Source: Pedobacter sp. MC2016-05 (lineage in GTDB: Bacteria > Bacteroidota > Bacteroidia > Sphingobacteriales > Sphingobacteriaceae). Taken from it: a DNA stretch of 64,000 nucleotides. The notes under the pieces were generated by a model. That model had not been told where the DNA came from and searched no databases. It worked only from the letters and a program-made list of their open reading frames with translations. The first letter of the stretch is position 1. Each line of letters starts with the position of its first letter. The translations under genes and the position numbers were made by a program. Location of the stretch: the NCBI RefSeq assembly GCF_026239735.1, contig NZ_JAPIVT010000016.1, positions 1 through 64,000 of the forward strand, written 5' to 3'. Shown here one piece after another: positions 42,502 to 51,723 of the stretch.

Positions 42502-42789
42502 TTAATCGTATTTATCTGCCAGCATTACAATATAACAAATAGTAAGCAGCAAAACCACAATAAAAGCCAGCGTTGCTGGCATTAACCATATTGTCGATTT
42601 CTGCTTCGACTTATTGGCATAAATCAAAGCCATAATTAATATAGGTAGATTAACCAATGCCAAAATATTGAGCTCGATAAATGCTACTGGGAATTGACTG
42701 CTGCCGTACTTATAACTATAATATAAATGTGCCAAACTCAACAGCTGTAATATTGCGATTGATACAGGCAAGACTTTAGAGCTCATCAT
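42502..42789 (-). CDS. Three-helix membrane protein, unknown
   Basis: 95 residues. Membrane helices lie at about 6-24, 35-58 and 68-90, with a short basic loop (NKSKQKST) between the last two. No family was recognised. It sits 10 bases before the 41739-42491 gene and is likely translated from the same mRNA. Two adjacent ATG codons are present at the start. Confidence 0.65.
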   Translation of the reverse strand: MMSSKVLPVSIAILQLLSLAHLYYSYKYGSSQFPVAFIELNILALVNLPILIMALIYANKSKQKSTIWLMPATLAFIVVLLLTICYIVMLADKYD

Positions 42790-42821
42790 ATCATTTAAAA
42801 TTTTCTCTGTGTTGGTCTTTC

Positions 42822-43355
42822 CTAATTATAATTATTACAATGGAAGAAGATAAATGTTTTACCCAATTTTTTCACTTTTTGCGGGCGATGTATTTGTTTT
42901 AAATCTCTAAAATCATTGTTTTCAATACCGAAATCAATTCTACCAATATAACTTTTTACTTCTGGGGCATCATCCCAATGGGGATCTAACAAAGTGTAAG
43001 CCAGGAAAATTTCGCCCTTTTTATTTGTGCGTACATTTACCATAAAAAACAGGTTAATACTGAAATCTTCTTGATACTCTTTCGCATCATCATAAAGCGT
43101 TTTGTATCGCTCAAAACTGTGCAATTCGCCATCTTTGCCAATGCCAACCAGTTGTGGCCTTGCCCTATAATTTCTATATAACCCTGTTAACGAAAACCTT
43201 AACTACATTAAATAAAATTGAGCGACTTCCTTTTGTACTTTATTTAATTTGTAATAATTAGCCACCAATTTTGTTTTTATGCTATCTGTTTTTTGAGCAA
43301 AAACCTTTGATGCACAAATAATTAAAAAGAAAGCTGTGTAAATTAGTTTTTTCAT
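42822..43355 (-). pseudogene. Secreted protein gene interrupted by in-frame TAG
   Basis: ATG at 43353-43355 opens a frame with a good signal peptide (KKLIYTAFFLIICASKVFAQ) and overlaps the upstream stop as ATGA, the classic coupling sign. The frame runs 50 codons to a TAG (43203-43205). It then continues without further stop through the same frame for another 127 codons to 42822. The part after the stop (LVGIGKDGELHSFERYKTLY, then FLAYTLLDPHWDDAPEVKSY) is clearly coding in character. A frame starting at 43124 begins with TTG inside this gene and is not a natural start. Point mutation, sequencing error and readthrough are the options. Confidence 0.65.
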
Positions 43356-43792
43356 CGCCCTGCTTTGTTTTTAAAATATTCTGAAATCTCGAAAATCCAA
43401 TCGCCACCTTTTGCAAATAGTACAGAAATGATAATTAGAAGAACCGAATAGGTTGAAAGTCTTTTAATAAAGCGTTTATATTTATTATCATCAGCTAAAA
43501 AATTAGCATCTGTAATTAGAAAAAGTAACCCAGCAACTACGCCTGATGGAATGCCTCCATAAATAGCAGGTACTATCCCCCAAAAATCATTGTAAAAAAC
43601 TATATACCAACTAATAAAACTGATGATCACGCTCATTAGAAGGACTAATAACCCACCGAGAAATTTTTTTCCCATTAAGCCATACATGCCTAGAAGCGTT
43701 GCGATACCTAATGTTATGAATGTGTAAACCAGATCTGAAATAAACTCACTCTTTTTTTCTATTCGAAAAATAACGCAAAGGCTCACTAACAA
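43352..43792 (-). CDS. Multi-helix membrane protein, 5' end probably interrupted by TAG
   Basis: The frame from TTG 43792 gives 146 residues with four or more membrane helices (TFITLGIATLLGMYGLMG, LGGLLVLLMSVIISFISWYIVF, GGIPSGVVAGLLFLI, YSVLLIIISVLFA). The same frame extends back to ATG 43832-43834, five bases after the upstream stop. There it reads MENRK, then TAG (43817-43819), then FLIASGITLLVSL, the missing first half of a helix. The ATG is therefore probably the true start, and the gene carries an amber codon at position 6. No family was recognised. Confidence 0.6.
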   Translation of the reverse strand: MLVSLCVIFRIEKKSEFISDLVYTFITLGIATLLGMYGLMGKKFLGGLLVLLMSVIISFISWYIVFYNDFWGIVPAIYGGIPSGVVAGLLFLITDANFLADDNKYKRFIKRLSTYSVLLIIISVLFAKGGDWIFEISEYFKNKAGR

Positions 43793-43839
43793 GGTTATCC
43801 CAGAAGCAATTAAAAACTATTTTCTGTTTTCCATTCTGG

Positions 43840-44145
43840 TTAAAAATTAAGGAACATTAATGATGAAATTGCGAATAACACCAAGATGCAGAAATTGCAA
43901 ACTGCCAATGTTTTTTTGTTTTTCACGAAAAGCAAAACCATTTCTACTGCCAAATAAAGAACATAAAAAAATGCCAATAAATTGAGTATTAGACTTGGAT
44001 TGGAAGGCACAAGTTCATGTTTATGTATGGGGCTTACATCGAAAAGATTTGGATTTAAAATCAAAATAAAAACAAGCAAAATCCCGAGAATTATGATCGG
44101 AATCAGAATGCGTTTTAGCAGGTGAAATATGCTGTTTCTATTCAT
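43840..44145 (-). CDS. Small membrane protein, unknown
   Basis: 101 residues from ATG 44145, one base after the stop of the upstream gene; the longer frame to 44184 is unlikely because it overlaps that gene. Helices lie at about 13-30, 52-75 and 79-100. The short loop after helix 1 has HKHELVPSNP. No family was recognised. Tight spacing shows it belongs to the same unit as the DKNYY-like gene. Confidence 0.7.
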   Translation of the reverse strand: MNRNSIFHLLKRILIPIIILGILLVFILILNPNLFDVSPIHKHELVPSNPSLILNLLAFFYVLYLAVEMVLLFVKNKKTLAVCNFCILVLFAISSLMFLNF

Positions 44146-44146
44146 T

Positions 44147-45802
44147 TTAATGAGTATCTCTTCTTTTAAAGATATAAACTCCAATTCCTAACACTAACAT
44201 CACGCAGGTAGCAATTAAATAATAGTTCAAAGGTTCGCTAACTTTTTTTTTAATCGAACCTTTCACATCCTTAATTTTATAAAGTGACTGGAGGGTTTCG
44301 TAGTCATCTATTTTTGTATTTTCTACATCGGCAGTCTGTATAATTTGCAAGTGATGTTTCTCATTGTCGAAATAATAAACATGATTGGCATCTTTAAAAA
44401 AATTATAATAGTTAACCTTAACCGATGGTGAATTGGGCATACTGTCAGCGCACTCATTTATAACTTCGACAAATGAACCTAAATAAGTTAAGGTTTCCTC
44501 ATCAGCGGTAATTGGATACAATTTTTCTCCATCATATAGCGAGTAATTAAACAAATAAAACATTCCCAACTGCTTTACAATTTTACTGGTTAGCGCCTTT
44601 TTATTTTCTATGTGGATATTAAACCTGTCGCCAATAAAATAGATGTATTTATCATCAATCAAAGCTTTTGGCAAATAACTAAGGTAGCTTCCAATACTTG
44701 GAAAAAATTTTGCATCTGCTGAGATATTGGTACTGATGATTTTGAAATCATCATCCCCTTCGATATAATAAAAGTCATCCCCTCGAAATAGTTTCCCTTC
44801 AATTAGTTTTAAGCTCTTTGCATTAGTTTTCACATCATAAGGCTGACTAAAATGATCATCCCAAATAGGATAGATTTTACCACGAAAGAGCGTGTAATTA
44901 CTGTTACCATAAAGTGGCTGCAAAATTTTGCCTGAAGAAAAACTGTAATCGATATCGATTTCCTCACCTGATACTGGATCTCTACCTGTGGTTGATGTAC
45001 CTTCTCGTTTTTTTAGCAGTTGACCATTTAAATACCACGATGGCAAATTAGTATCGATAATTGTAAGTTTATTCATATCGGTTTTCAGTCCCAAAGCCAG
45101 CATTTGAGGCGTTAGGTTATCTGCAGATCCCTCTCTCCTGATCGAATAAAGATGGCTCGCATCAGCAAGAAAATCTTCATTATTTAATGGGTTAAAAGCA
45201 TAATAAATCGTTGTTGCAGGGTTTAAATCAGGAACAATAGCCACCTTGTATTTTGGCGACGAGGCTTGATCAACACTGACTACAAAAACATTTTTATCAC
45301 TTTTAACATAAAAACCATAGGCATAACTTTTAATATTAGTGATGTTTTGCGGTAATTCGTTTAGCACAACTTTAGTGATGCTATTTTCCCATGCATCCAG
45401 GTAAGTCCATTTTCCATTTAATAAAAATAGCCTGCCATTTATATGTTTCTGATTGGGGTTTGCACCAAGAATTTTAAAATAAACCGATGTGTTTTTATCG
45501 TATTGTTCTCTCTTCGGAAGAATATAGAAACCATTTTTATCGCCAAACATCAGCGTTTGTTCATCTTCGCCCGTAGCCTTGTATGTTGAAGCATCAATCC
45601 CTTTTAGCAGCACACTTTGCTGTTTTACATAGCTGAATCCATTTTGATCTTTTTGCGTAAACTGATAGTAAATACCATCACGTTTTTTCAAAATTTTAAA
45701 GGTGAGGCTGGTACCATTGTTATAACATTCGCTAGCCAAAGCCATTGTTGAAAGCGAGAGTAGCAACATTAATCCGCTGAAATATTTTAAGAGTAAGTTC
45801 AT
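44147..45802 (-). CDS. Large DKNYY-like secreted protein with C-terminal helix
   Basis: 551 residues from ATG 45802; the frame extends to 45838, but the signal peptide (LLLKYFSGLMLLLSLSTMALAS) starts at the inner Met. The long periplasmic part consists of short repeating hairpins. Examples are KSDKNVFVVSVDQ, LLADASHLYSIRREG-like units and FKDANHVYYFDNEKHHL, matching the DKNYY repeat pattern. A membrane helix near 525-545 (YYLIATCVMLVLGIGVYIF) is followed by a basic tail, so the protein is anchored at its C-terminus. Function unknown. Confidence 0.75.
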   Translation of the reverse strand: MNLLLKYFSGLMLLLSLSTMALASECYNNGTSLTFKILKKRDGIYYQFTQKDQNGFSYVKQQSVLLKGIDASTYKATGEDEQTLMFGDKNGFYILPKREQYDKNTSVYFKILGANPNQKHINGRLFLLNGKWTYLDAWENSITKVVLNELPQNITNIKSYAYGFYVKSDKNVFVVSVDQASSPKYKVAIVPDLNPATTIYYAFNPLNNEDFLADASHLYSIRREGSADNLTPQMLALGLKTDMNKLTIIDTNLPSWYLNGQLLKKREGTSTTGRDPVSGEEIDIDYSFSSGKILQPLYGNSNYTLFRGKIYPIWDDHFSQPYDVKTNAKSLKLIEGKLFRGDDFYYIEGDDDFKIISTNISADAKFFPSIGSYLSYLPKALIDDKYIYFIGDRFNIHIENKKALTSKIVKQLGMFYLFNYSLYDGEKLYPITADEETLTYLGSFVEVINECADSMPNSPSVKVNYYNFFKDANHVYYFDNEKHHLQIIQTADVENTKIDDYETLQSLYKIKDVKGSIKKKVSEPLNYYLIATCVMLVLGIGVYIFKRRDTH

Positions 45803-45812
45803 CACCAATTTG

Positions 45813-46793
45813 TTAGTTTTTAGAAGTTGGAACAGCATATACTGGCGTGTTATTATCCACTTCTCTAGTCAGGTTAAAGCTGCTCCCTTTCCCCCATTTA
45901 ACTTCATAATCAAAGGAACTAAGCCAATATCTAAAATAATTTGTTGTATTTTTTGGAGCGCTTTCGACCATACCTACCAACTCAAACACTTTATAACAAG
46001 GTTTGGTTGGTTTTTGAAATGCAGGTGCCATTTCAAACTGAACTTTGTTTTCGTAAAGGCCATGACCAATCGAGTTTCTATAAAAATGATAAGTACCCAG
46101 GAGATACTGTTTTTTTTGAGGAGGCCCATAGGTTAGTTTCATATTAAAATCATCCAGAAAATCGAGTTTAACATCAGTAGTTTTATTTTTTGTAAGTGAG
46201 ATTACGTACTTGCTTATATCTTCATTTTTATTTCTAACCTCAGTTTTTTTGGTGTCTAAATACCATAGGGTGTTCTGGAACGGATAACTCTCAACATATT
46301 CAAACCTTTTTTAGGCTCTTGATTTTTATCTAGATTTGCAGAATCTAACTCATTACGCTGTGTAAAACTGATTAAATTGTATGTTTTATTTTCGAAAGAA
46401 ACTGCTCTTTTAATCTCAATTTTATAATAAATTCCTTTATAGGTTTTTTCGAATTTATCTACACCAGTTTTATCTAGGCCACTGTTTGCGGCACGTTTTA
46501 TAAAGCGGTCCAAATTGTTGTTTGTGAGGTAATAATTTATCTGAACTTATAAAGATTTATCGCTGTTTTTCGATGTCACTTGTATCACTACAGACAAATC
46601 TTTTTTAGCATACGTGCTATCATTTGGCATAAAAAGCCTTTGTGGTTAATGTAGTTGTCATTGATCTTAATTACATTTTGTCATCGGTATAAATGATAGC
46701 CGTCAGATTTGTTGGATAAAAATCTTGTGCACTAAGTTTGCTGATCAAACCCGAAAATAATAAAACTGCCCACAGAAATATTTTTGTCCTCAT
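45813..46793 (-). pseudogene. Secreted protein gene broken by several frameshifts
   Basis: ATG at 46791-46793 starts a signal peptide (KIFLWAVLLFSGLISKLSAQ) and the frame then stops at once. Coding continues in pieces in shifted frames: VIKINDNYINHKGF, then MPNDSTYAKKDLSVVIQVTS, a TAA at 46547-46549, then NNNLDRFIKRAANSG through NLDKNQEPKK. The last piece is RFEYVESYPFQNTLWYLDTK through to 45813. Three breaks fall in short homopolymers (A4 at 46676-46679, A5/T5 at 46631-46635, A6/T6 at 46307-46312), and each is cured by adding one base. The intact protein would be about 320 residues with no recognised family. It heads the seven-gene unit. Confidence 0.7.
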
Positions 46794-46849
46794 AAAATGC
46801 TATGTTCTATATAAACATACCATTTAGCCGAGAAATAATCTTCGCCAAT

Positions 46850-46879
46850 TATAATTCGCTGGGTTTGGGTTATAATTCG
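46850..46879 (-). promoter_or_regulatory. Direct-repeat element, copy B
   Basis: Two perfect half-sites TATAATTCG (46850-46858 and 46871-46879) lie 21 bp apart, with the spacer CTGGGTTTGGGT. It is 57 bases upstream of the ATG of the broken gene at 46793, on its promoter side. Confidence 0.75.
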
Positions 46880-47011
46880 TTGAGAAATAGGTTAAATTAG
46901 CGTCGCCTGCTATTGGCAACGAAGCAATCTATGCGCAAACTTTGGTAGGTTGGAGTTAAGTTCTTGGAGCATGCCCCAATTGAGAAGAAAAAATCGGGAT
47001 TGGGCAGCTGT

Positions 47012-47824
47012 TTACTCAAGCACCTTTGCATATTCGACTGTTTTGAACTGATCTACAGCTCTGCCCAAGCTATTTGAGTAGGCAATGTGTGATTCGTAAA
47101 TCGAATTATCACAAAATTTTTGATAATCATTGGTAATGATTGGTTGCCCACATGGTAACGTAAAATCAATTTTTCCAATCTTACTGAAACGGTCAAAAAA
47201 TTTTTCCAACTCGTTTCTTTCAACTTGGTTTACCCAAACGGATAGTTTGGTAGTCATTGCACCTAAATCATCCACTGTTGGTGTTCCTGATGCATAAAAT
47301 GTACTCTGCAAAAAATCTTGCATGGTTGGCTTATGTACTGTTGTATCGCAGGTTCGGCAAATGGAGTAAAGACTGAAGCCAGACATTTTATAAATATCTA
47401 CTATAAAAGCTGTTCCATAATTTCTGTCAGGGTACTGAAACGATAACACGTCGCCGATATTGAACAGATTGGGTTTCGGCTGCTTTTTTACTCTTTTAAT
47501 TGGATTAAGATTGGGCTTACTTATTTTTTCAAGAAGCTCATCTAGTTCTTTTTGTCTTGATTCCGCAGTTTCTTTTCCAACTCCTTTTGCCCAATAATTA
47601 ACCGTATTCTTTTGGTTGATGACCGTTTCCACTTCTTGCAGCATAATTTCTGTTAAAGCGCCAATTTCCCAAAAAGCTAATCCATAAACGGTAACACAAA
47701 TCTCATACTCTTTTGTGTTCTCAGAAAACTGAGCTTTGCTATCCAAAAATTGATTGTTCAATTGGGTAAAATTTCTACCTTCTTGAAAACTATCCATAAA
47801 GTGAGCATATAGGTCTTCGGCCAA
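47012..47824 (-). CDS. Hypothetical protein, probable N-terminal frameshift
   Basis: 270 residues from a TTG. The protein is cytosolic, with helical first half (LAEDLYAHFMDSFQEGRNF and AFWEIGALTEIMLQEVETV) and a second half with NIGDVLSFQYPDRNYGTAFIVDI. No family was recognised; an immunity-like role is only a guess. The same frame is open upstream of the TTG (KKIATDGVKIINSD) but has no start. A GTG at 47895-47897 with GAAAGGAC before it opens another frame that reaches the A9 run at 47860-47868. One extra A there would join the two frames. It is the last gene of the 51345-47012 unit. Confidence 0.65.
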   Translation of the reverse strand: MAEDLYAHFMDSFQEGRNFTQLNNQFLDSKAQFSENTKEYEICVTVYGLAFWEIGALTEIMLQEVETVINQKNTVNYWAKGVGKETAESRQKELDELLEKISKPNLNPIKRVKKQPKPNLFNIGDVLSFQYPDRNYGTAFIVDIYKMSGFSLYSICRTCDTTVHKPTMQDFLQSTFYASGTPTVDDLGAMTTKLSVWVNQVERNELEKFFDRFSKIGKIDFTLPCGQPIITNDYQKFCDNSIYESHIAYSNSLGRAVDQFKTVEYAKVLE

Positions 47825-47923
47825 ATCGCTATTAATAATTTTTACTCCGTCTGTTGCAATTTTTTTTTGTTTTGAGGTATCTAGATTTATTTATCACAAG
47901 TCCTTTCTTGTATTTGTGCAAAT

Positions 47924-49066
47924 TCAATGAGAGGTTTTCTCATAATCCTCCATTTCCTCATAGCTTTCTGGTTCATAAGTAACACGGGCAAAATTTTTCA
48001 TTATCAATTCTGTTTCAACAATTTTACCGCCTTCAAACTTCATCAGTTTATCTCTCCAGATTTCATTTTTCCGGTAAAATTGACCATCGATTTTCAAAAA
48101 TCGATGGTCTTTTTCCACGACATGATAAGCATAGTTTAATTCGGAATTAATGCGTAACTCGCCCTCCAAACACTTATCGCTAAACCATAAGTTAATTTGA
48201 AAAATATGTTCTGTGTTGTTGATAAACTGGTAATCTATATAATTGTAAAAAACTGTGGCTCCGCTGCCAAAAGGTAAAACTCTCCCATCATCTGGAAATG
48301 GGTCGAAAGAATGGTGGCGGCGCTCTGTAACCGTAAGCGGACTATGGATAACCAGCCAGTGGATGAGGTTGGAAATCTGGCAAATTCCACCGCCAATGCC
48401 TGCTTTTGCTTCACCAAATGAAAGTTCCATTCCTGGTAAATACCCTTTACTTTTTGTAGGTAAACCCACCAGCTTGCAAAAAGAAAACGTTTCGCCAGGC
48501 TTAATAACAATTCCGTTGATTTGCGCAGCAGCAATTTTGAGGTTGGTAATTTTGTTCAATTGCAACTGCTCATTATTTTCACCTAGCTTTTTGAGCAATA
48601 CCGATTGATGCTTTTTGATCCTGAATTGCAATTTATCTTCAGTTTTCGTCTTCGCATATTTTTTGCCATCGAAAGTCCATTCCAGCCGGCGTTTTAATCG
48701 CCTTGTCCAGATTGCCAAAAAGTACAAACATGGGTGCCTCTGACTTAGTAATTTTCTTTGTTTTGCAGGAGACGACTTGCTAATCAGTAGTTTCTTTTTC
48801 GCTTTTGAGTAGAAATACCAACCAATAATTAGAATTAAAAATCCCACAGTTAAAACCAGTAAAGATACCTGAAACATAGCTTCACCAACGTCTTGATTTT
48901 CACCTGAGCAGTCAACCTGATCTCCAAAAATGGTTAAACCTTGCTCACCTTCAAACATTGTTTTCTCGCATGCGAAATATTCTGGTGCAATCAGCCAACA
49001 AAACAATCCCAGCAAAAGAAACAGGAAGGTTGCATAAGATATGAGCAGAATTTTAAACGCTTTCAT
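47924..49066 (-). CDS. VanW family protein with N-terminal membrane helices
   Basis: 380 residues. The first 90 residues carry two membrane helices (ATFLFLLLGLFCWLIAP, and VSLLVLTVGFLILIIGWYFY) around a short Cys-containing loop. The VanW domain covers about 130-300, with NLKIAAAQINGIVIKPGETFSF, GYLPGMELSFGEAKAGIGGG and ICQISNLIHWLVIHSPL. VanW is found in some vancomycin resistance clusters, but its reaction is unknown. No van genes are present. It is the third gene of its unit, 9 bases after the small lipoprotein gene. Confidence 0.88.
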   Translation of the reverse strand: MKAFKILLISYATFLFLLLGLFCWLIAPEYFACEKTMFEGEQGLTIFGDQVDCSGENQDVGEAMFQVSLLVLTVGFLILIIGWYFYSKAKKKLLISKSSPAKQRKLLSQRHPCLYFLAIWTRRLKRRLEWTFDGKKYAKTKTEDKLQFRIKKHQSVLLKKLGENNEQLQLNKITNLKIAAAQINGIVIKPGETFSFCKLVGLPTKSKGYLPGMELSFGEAKAGIGGGICQISNLIHWLVIHSPLTVTERRHHSFDPFPDDGRVLPFGSGATVFYNYIDYQFINNTEHIFQINLWFSDKCLEGELRINSELNYAYHVVEKDHRFLKIDGQFYRKNEIWRDKLMKFEGGKIVETELIMKNFARVTYEPESYEEMEDYEKTSH

Positions 49067-49074
49067 TACCAGTT

Positions 49075-49539
49075 TTATTTAATTAGTTCTGCCGCAAACT
49101 CTTTGAAAGTTTGTTGTGCACCACCAATTAGGTTATCCAAAACATTCTCATTTTCACCCTCACGGGTAATTTTTTCTATGCTATGTTCACTGTTATAGTC
49201 GAAAATGTAGGTCTCAACTAAATTTTCAGTCTGCTCCTCATCAATATAGGTATCAACTTCAAATACCACCCTAATTGATGTTGTATTAAGTTGATTGATA
49301 TCTTTTACATTATAAGTCATTGCACAACCAGAGCCACAACTAATCGCAAAAGATTGTTTTTTGATGCGGCTAAAATCTTTCTTCGAATTTACAGCTCCCT
49401 TCTCCTTTACTCTCGGCCTATTTTCTATAGTATCTATAACAGGCTTTTGCTCTGATTTCTTTCTTTCATTACACGAAATAATTACGACTGCCGCAACAAT
49501 CAATACATATAATTTCCAATTTAACATCCTTAATTTCAT
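49075..49539 (-). CDS. Small lipoprotein with CGSGC motif
   Basis: 154 residues with a lipoprotein signal (YVLIVAAVVIISC). After a polar linker the folded part begins with QSFAISCGSGCAMTYNVKD, continues with VVFEVDTYIDEEQTENLVETY and ends in a helix. The two Cys near CGSGC may form a disulfide or bind metal. A similar Gly-Cys-Gly-Ala-Ser-Cys pattern occurs in the lipoprotein at 61126-61764. Function unknown. Confidence 0.7.
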   Translation of the reverse strand: MKLRMLNWKLYVLIVAAVVIISCNERKKSEQKPVIDTIENRPRVKEKGAVNSKKDFSRIKKQSFAISCGSGCAMTYNVKDINQLNTTSIRVVFEVDTYIDEEQTENLVETYIFDYNSEHSIEKITREGENENVLDNLIGGAQQTFKEFAAELIK

Positions 49540-49560
49540 TTTATTTGCATTAAAACAATC

Positions 49561-51345
49561 TCAATTGACCTTTACATAATTCAAACTACTCTCCTGCCGA
49601 AACAGTAACCACCAATCATTATTTAACTTTGCTGCATACTGCAAGTGGATCATGTTGGTATATTCAGGCTCTTCTAGCGGAAGAAATTGATAAACACACT
49701 GCTTATTTGTAATTTCCAAATCACTGCTTAAGGTTAGTAATTGGATACCAGAATGTTGTTCGAGCTGAAATGGCGCAAACAATTTATAGTTCGAACCATC
49801 ATAAACCACTAAGCCATCTTCATCATAATACCAATTTTCTATCAACTTGTGTTGCTCGCTTAATTGCTTTATTAAAGCTTTATCAAAGGATATCTTCGAC
49901 AGATGATTGTTATCTAATTTCAATACATCAATGGTTTTATCATGAACAAACAAAGTAGAATGGCGCAAGGCTTTCATCGTTTTAATGCACTTTACATTTT
50001 CCAGTTTTTCATCGGTTTTTACCAGATAATAATCATCGCCCTGCTTAATACCGAAAACAAAGTCTTTACTACTTTTTAACCCATATTTCAGATCAACTAG
50101 CTCAAAATTTTTCCGGTAGTCAATTGCCGTACTAAATAATATATCTTTCAAAGACTTCGTTATCAAGTTTTCTCCGGTTTGTGTTTTTAAAACAAGGGCA
50201 TAAAATTCCTTTGTTTTGTCATTTTTTGTGATGGTATAAGTTAACTTCTCACTAGTTTGTAGCTTTTCGACGTAACTATCGGCTCTTCTGCCAGCACTTT
50301 CTGGAATGGAGATTTCTTTTTTCGCTTTAAATTTATATTGATTTTCAGCGGTATCGAACTCAAAAAGGCTCCAATTCCCGTAATAGTCAAAAAAGTATAA
50401 GTTTTTATCTACGCTTTCAAAGGCTCTGATGTTAAAAACCTGCTTCTGTAGCCCTGTGTAATAGTCATATTTAGCATACTTTGAACTATCAATCGCCACG
50501 ATTTGTCTACCTTGATATTGATCTACGTTATATGATAACATTTGTGCCCCAATAATTTTACCACTACTATAATCTGTACCAAATATCATGGTATTGCCAT
50601 CATCATATTTATAAATTTGGCTGATACTATGTTGGTTCGGGTTGCAGTCTTTAAGCGCTGGTTCCTGATAGTTAATGGTTTTCTGAAACCAGACTTGCCA
50701 TTGTTTTTTAGTCCATTCTCTGCTATCTCCATTAAATAAATTATTAACACGATGCAGGCGTTCTTCCGCTAATTCTTTCATCATTATTTTCGAGAATTGT
50801 ACCGATGAACCGCTGCCCTTATCGGTATCGTAAAGGATATAACTTTTTAGCGTTACCTGCTTCTCATTATCTAAATTATCAATCCATTGTTTGGTATATA
50901 GCAAATCAGATCGGGTAATCTTATTCCAATCCACAGTATCTTTTAGCGAAGGATTTTCAAATATTTTAGTCCCGTAAGTTGCTTCGCTATCAGCCTTACT
51001 TTGTTTGGTATAAAAAACCGAGGGTTCATTTTCACTTAACTGCACCAAATCTAGCTTCACCAAATTTTTATCGCTTTGATAAATTTCTGATCTTAAAGGA
51101 ATGACCAAAATATCATCGAAACCGACTCTAGCCGCATCTTCTTTGGTGAGATTAAGAAAATAACCGTTACCATATTCTGGAAGTTTTAAATGGCCTTTAG
51201 TTTTGATAAAGAGTAACCTATTTACTTCATTGCTAAGCCTAACTGCCCGATAATTTTCTTTAAAAACACCACTAACTGTGATGGTATTTTGAGCGAAAAC
51301 CAATTTACTTAAAATCATGAATACGGTAAAAATTAGAACCTTCAT
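49561..51345 (-). CDS. Large secreted protein, unknown, first gene of unit
   Basis: 594 residues with a signal peptide (LIFTVFMILSKLVFAQ). The mature part is a long chain of beta-hairpin repeats with short motifs such as SVDKNLYFFDYYGNWSLF and YDEDGLVVYDGSNYKLFAP, similar in style to the DKNYY-like protein at 44147-45802. It may form a propeller. It has no membrane anchor, so it is periplasmic or exported. A repeat element stands 42 bases upstream of its ATG. Function unknown. Confidence 0.75.
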   Translation of the reverse strand: MKVLIFTVFMILSKLVFAQNTITVSGVFKENYRAVRLSNEVNRLLFIKTKGHLKLPEYGNGYFLNLTKEDAARVGFDDILVIPLRSEIYQSDKNLVKLDLVQLSENEPSVFYTKQSKADSEATYGTKIFENPSLKDTVDWNKITRSDLLYTKQWIDNLDNEKQVTLKSYILYDTDKGSGSSVQFSKIMMKELAEERLHRVNNLFNGDSREWTKKQWQVWFQKTINYQEPALKDCNPNQHSISQIYKYDDGNTMIFGTDYSSGKIIGAQMLSYNVDQYQGRQIVAIDSSKYAKYDYYTGLQKQVFNIRAFESVDKNLYFFDYYGNWSLFEFDTAENQYKFKAKKEISIPESAGRRADSYVEKLQTSEKLTYTITKNDKTKEFYALVLKTQTGENLITKSLKDILFSTAIDYRKNFELVDLKYGLKSSKDFVFGIKQGDDYYLVKTDEKLENVKCIKTMKALRHSTLFVHDKTIDVLKLDNNHLSKISFDKALIKQLSEQHKLIENWYYDEDGLVVYDGSNYKLFAPFQLEQHSGIQLLTLSSDLEITNKQCVYQFLPLEEPEYTNMIHLQYAAKLNNDWWLLFRQESSLNYVKVN

Positions 51346-51386
51346 CCCTAAATATGAGTAAAAAGTAACATATAAATCGTTCCGAT

Positions 51387-51416
51387 TGATATTCGCTGGA
51401 GATAAATTATAATTCG
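51387..51416 (-). promoter_or_regulatory. Direct-repeat element, copy C
   Basis: Half-sites TGATATTCG (51387-51395) and TATAATTCG (51408-51416), 21 bp apart, with the spacer CTGGAGATAAAT. It is 42 bases upstream of the ATG at 51345. Confidence 0.65.
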
Positions 51417-51453
51417 TTTAAAAACAACTGATCAAATTAAAAAACACGCATTC

Positions 51454-51684
51454 TCACCAACTAAAAAAGCCCATTGTAATTACAACTAATATGATTAATA
51501 GATAGATAATGATTAGCGACGAAATCACTATTCCAATAATAGATAACCGTTTAGCCGTTTTTAGATTTTGAAAGTCTTGTGGCGTAAAACGCTCCACCGG
51601 CATTTTTAACTCTTTGGTACTTAGCACCAAAATAAGAATGGATAAGGTTAAACTGAAAGCTGAAAGCTCCGTAAAGTAAGGCAT
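51454..51684 (-). CDS. Small two-helix membrane protein
   Basis: 76 residues. Helices lie at about 7-24 and 45-74, separated by a polar loop (KELKMPVERFTPQDFQNLKT). The frame begins MPYFTELSAFSLTLSIL. No family was recognised. It is the last gene of the unit that begins at 54318, 39 bases after the upstream paralogous lipoprotein-type gene. Confidence 0.6.
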   Translation of the reverse strand: MPYFTELSAFSLTLSILILVLSTKELKMPVERFTPQDFQNLKTAKRLSIIGIVISSLIIIYLLIILVVITMGFFSW

Positions 51685-51723
51685 GATAAAATTACCGCGG
51701 CTATTGATAGTATGAGGTAAAGT

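Noticed and set aside
43124..43124. TTG start for the 42822 gene
   Set aside because: It lies inside a longer frame that begins with a signal peptide at 43355 and an ATGA overlap.
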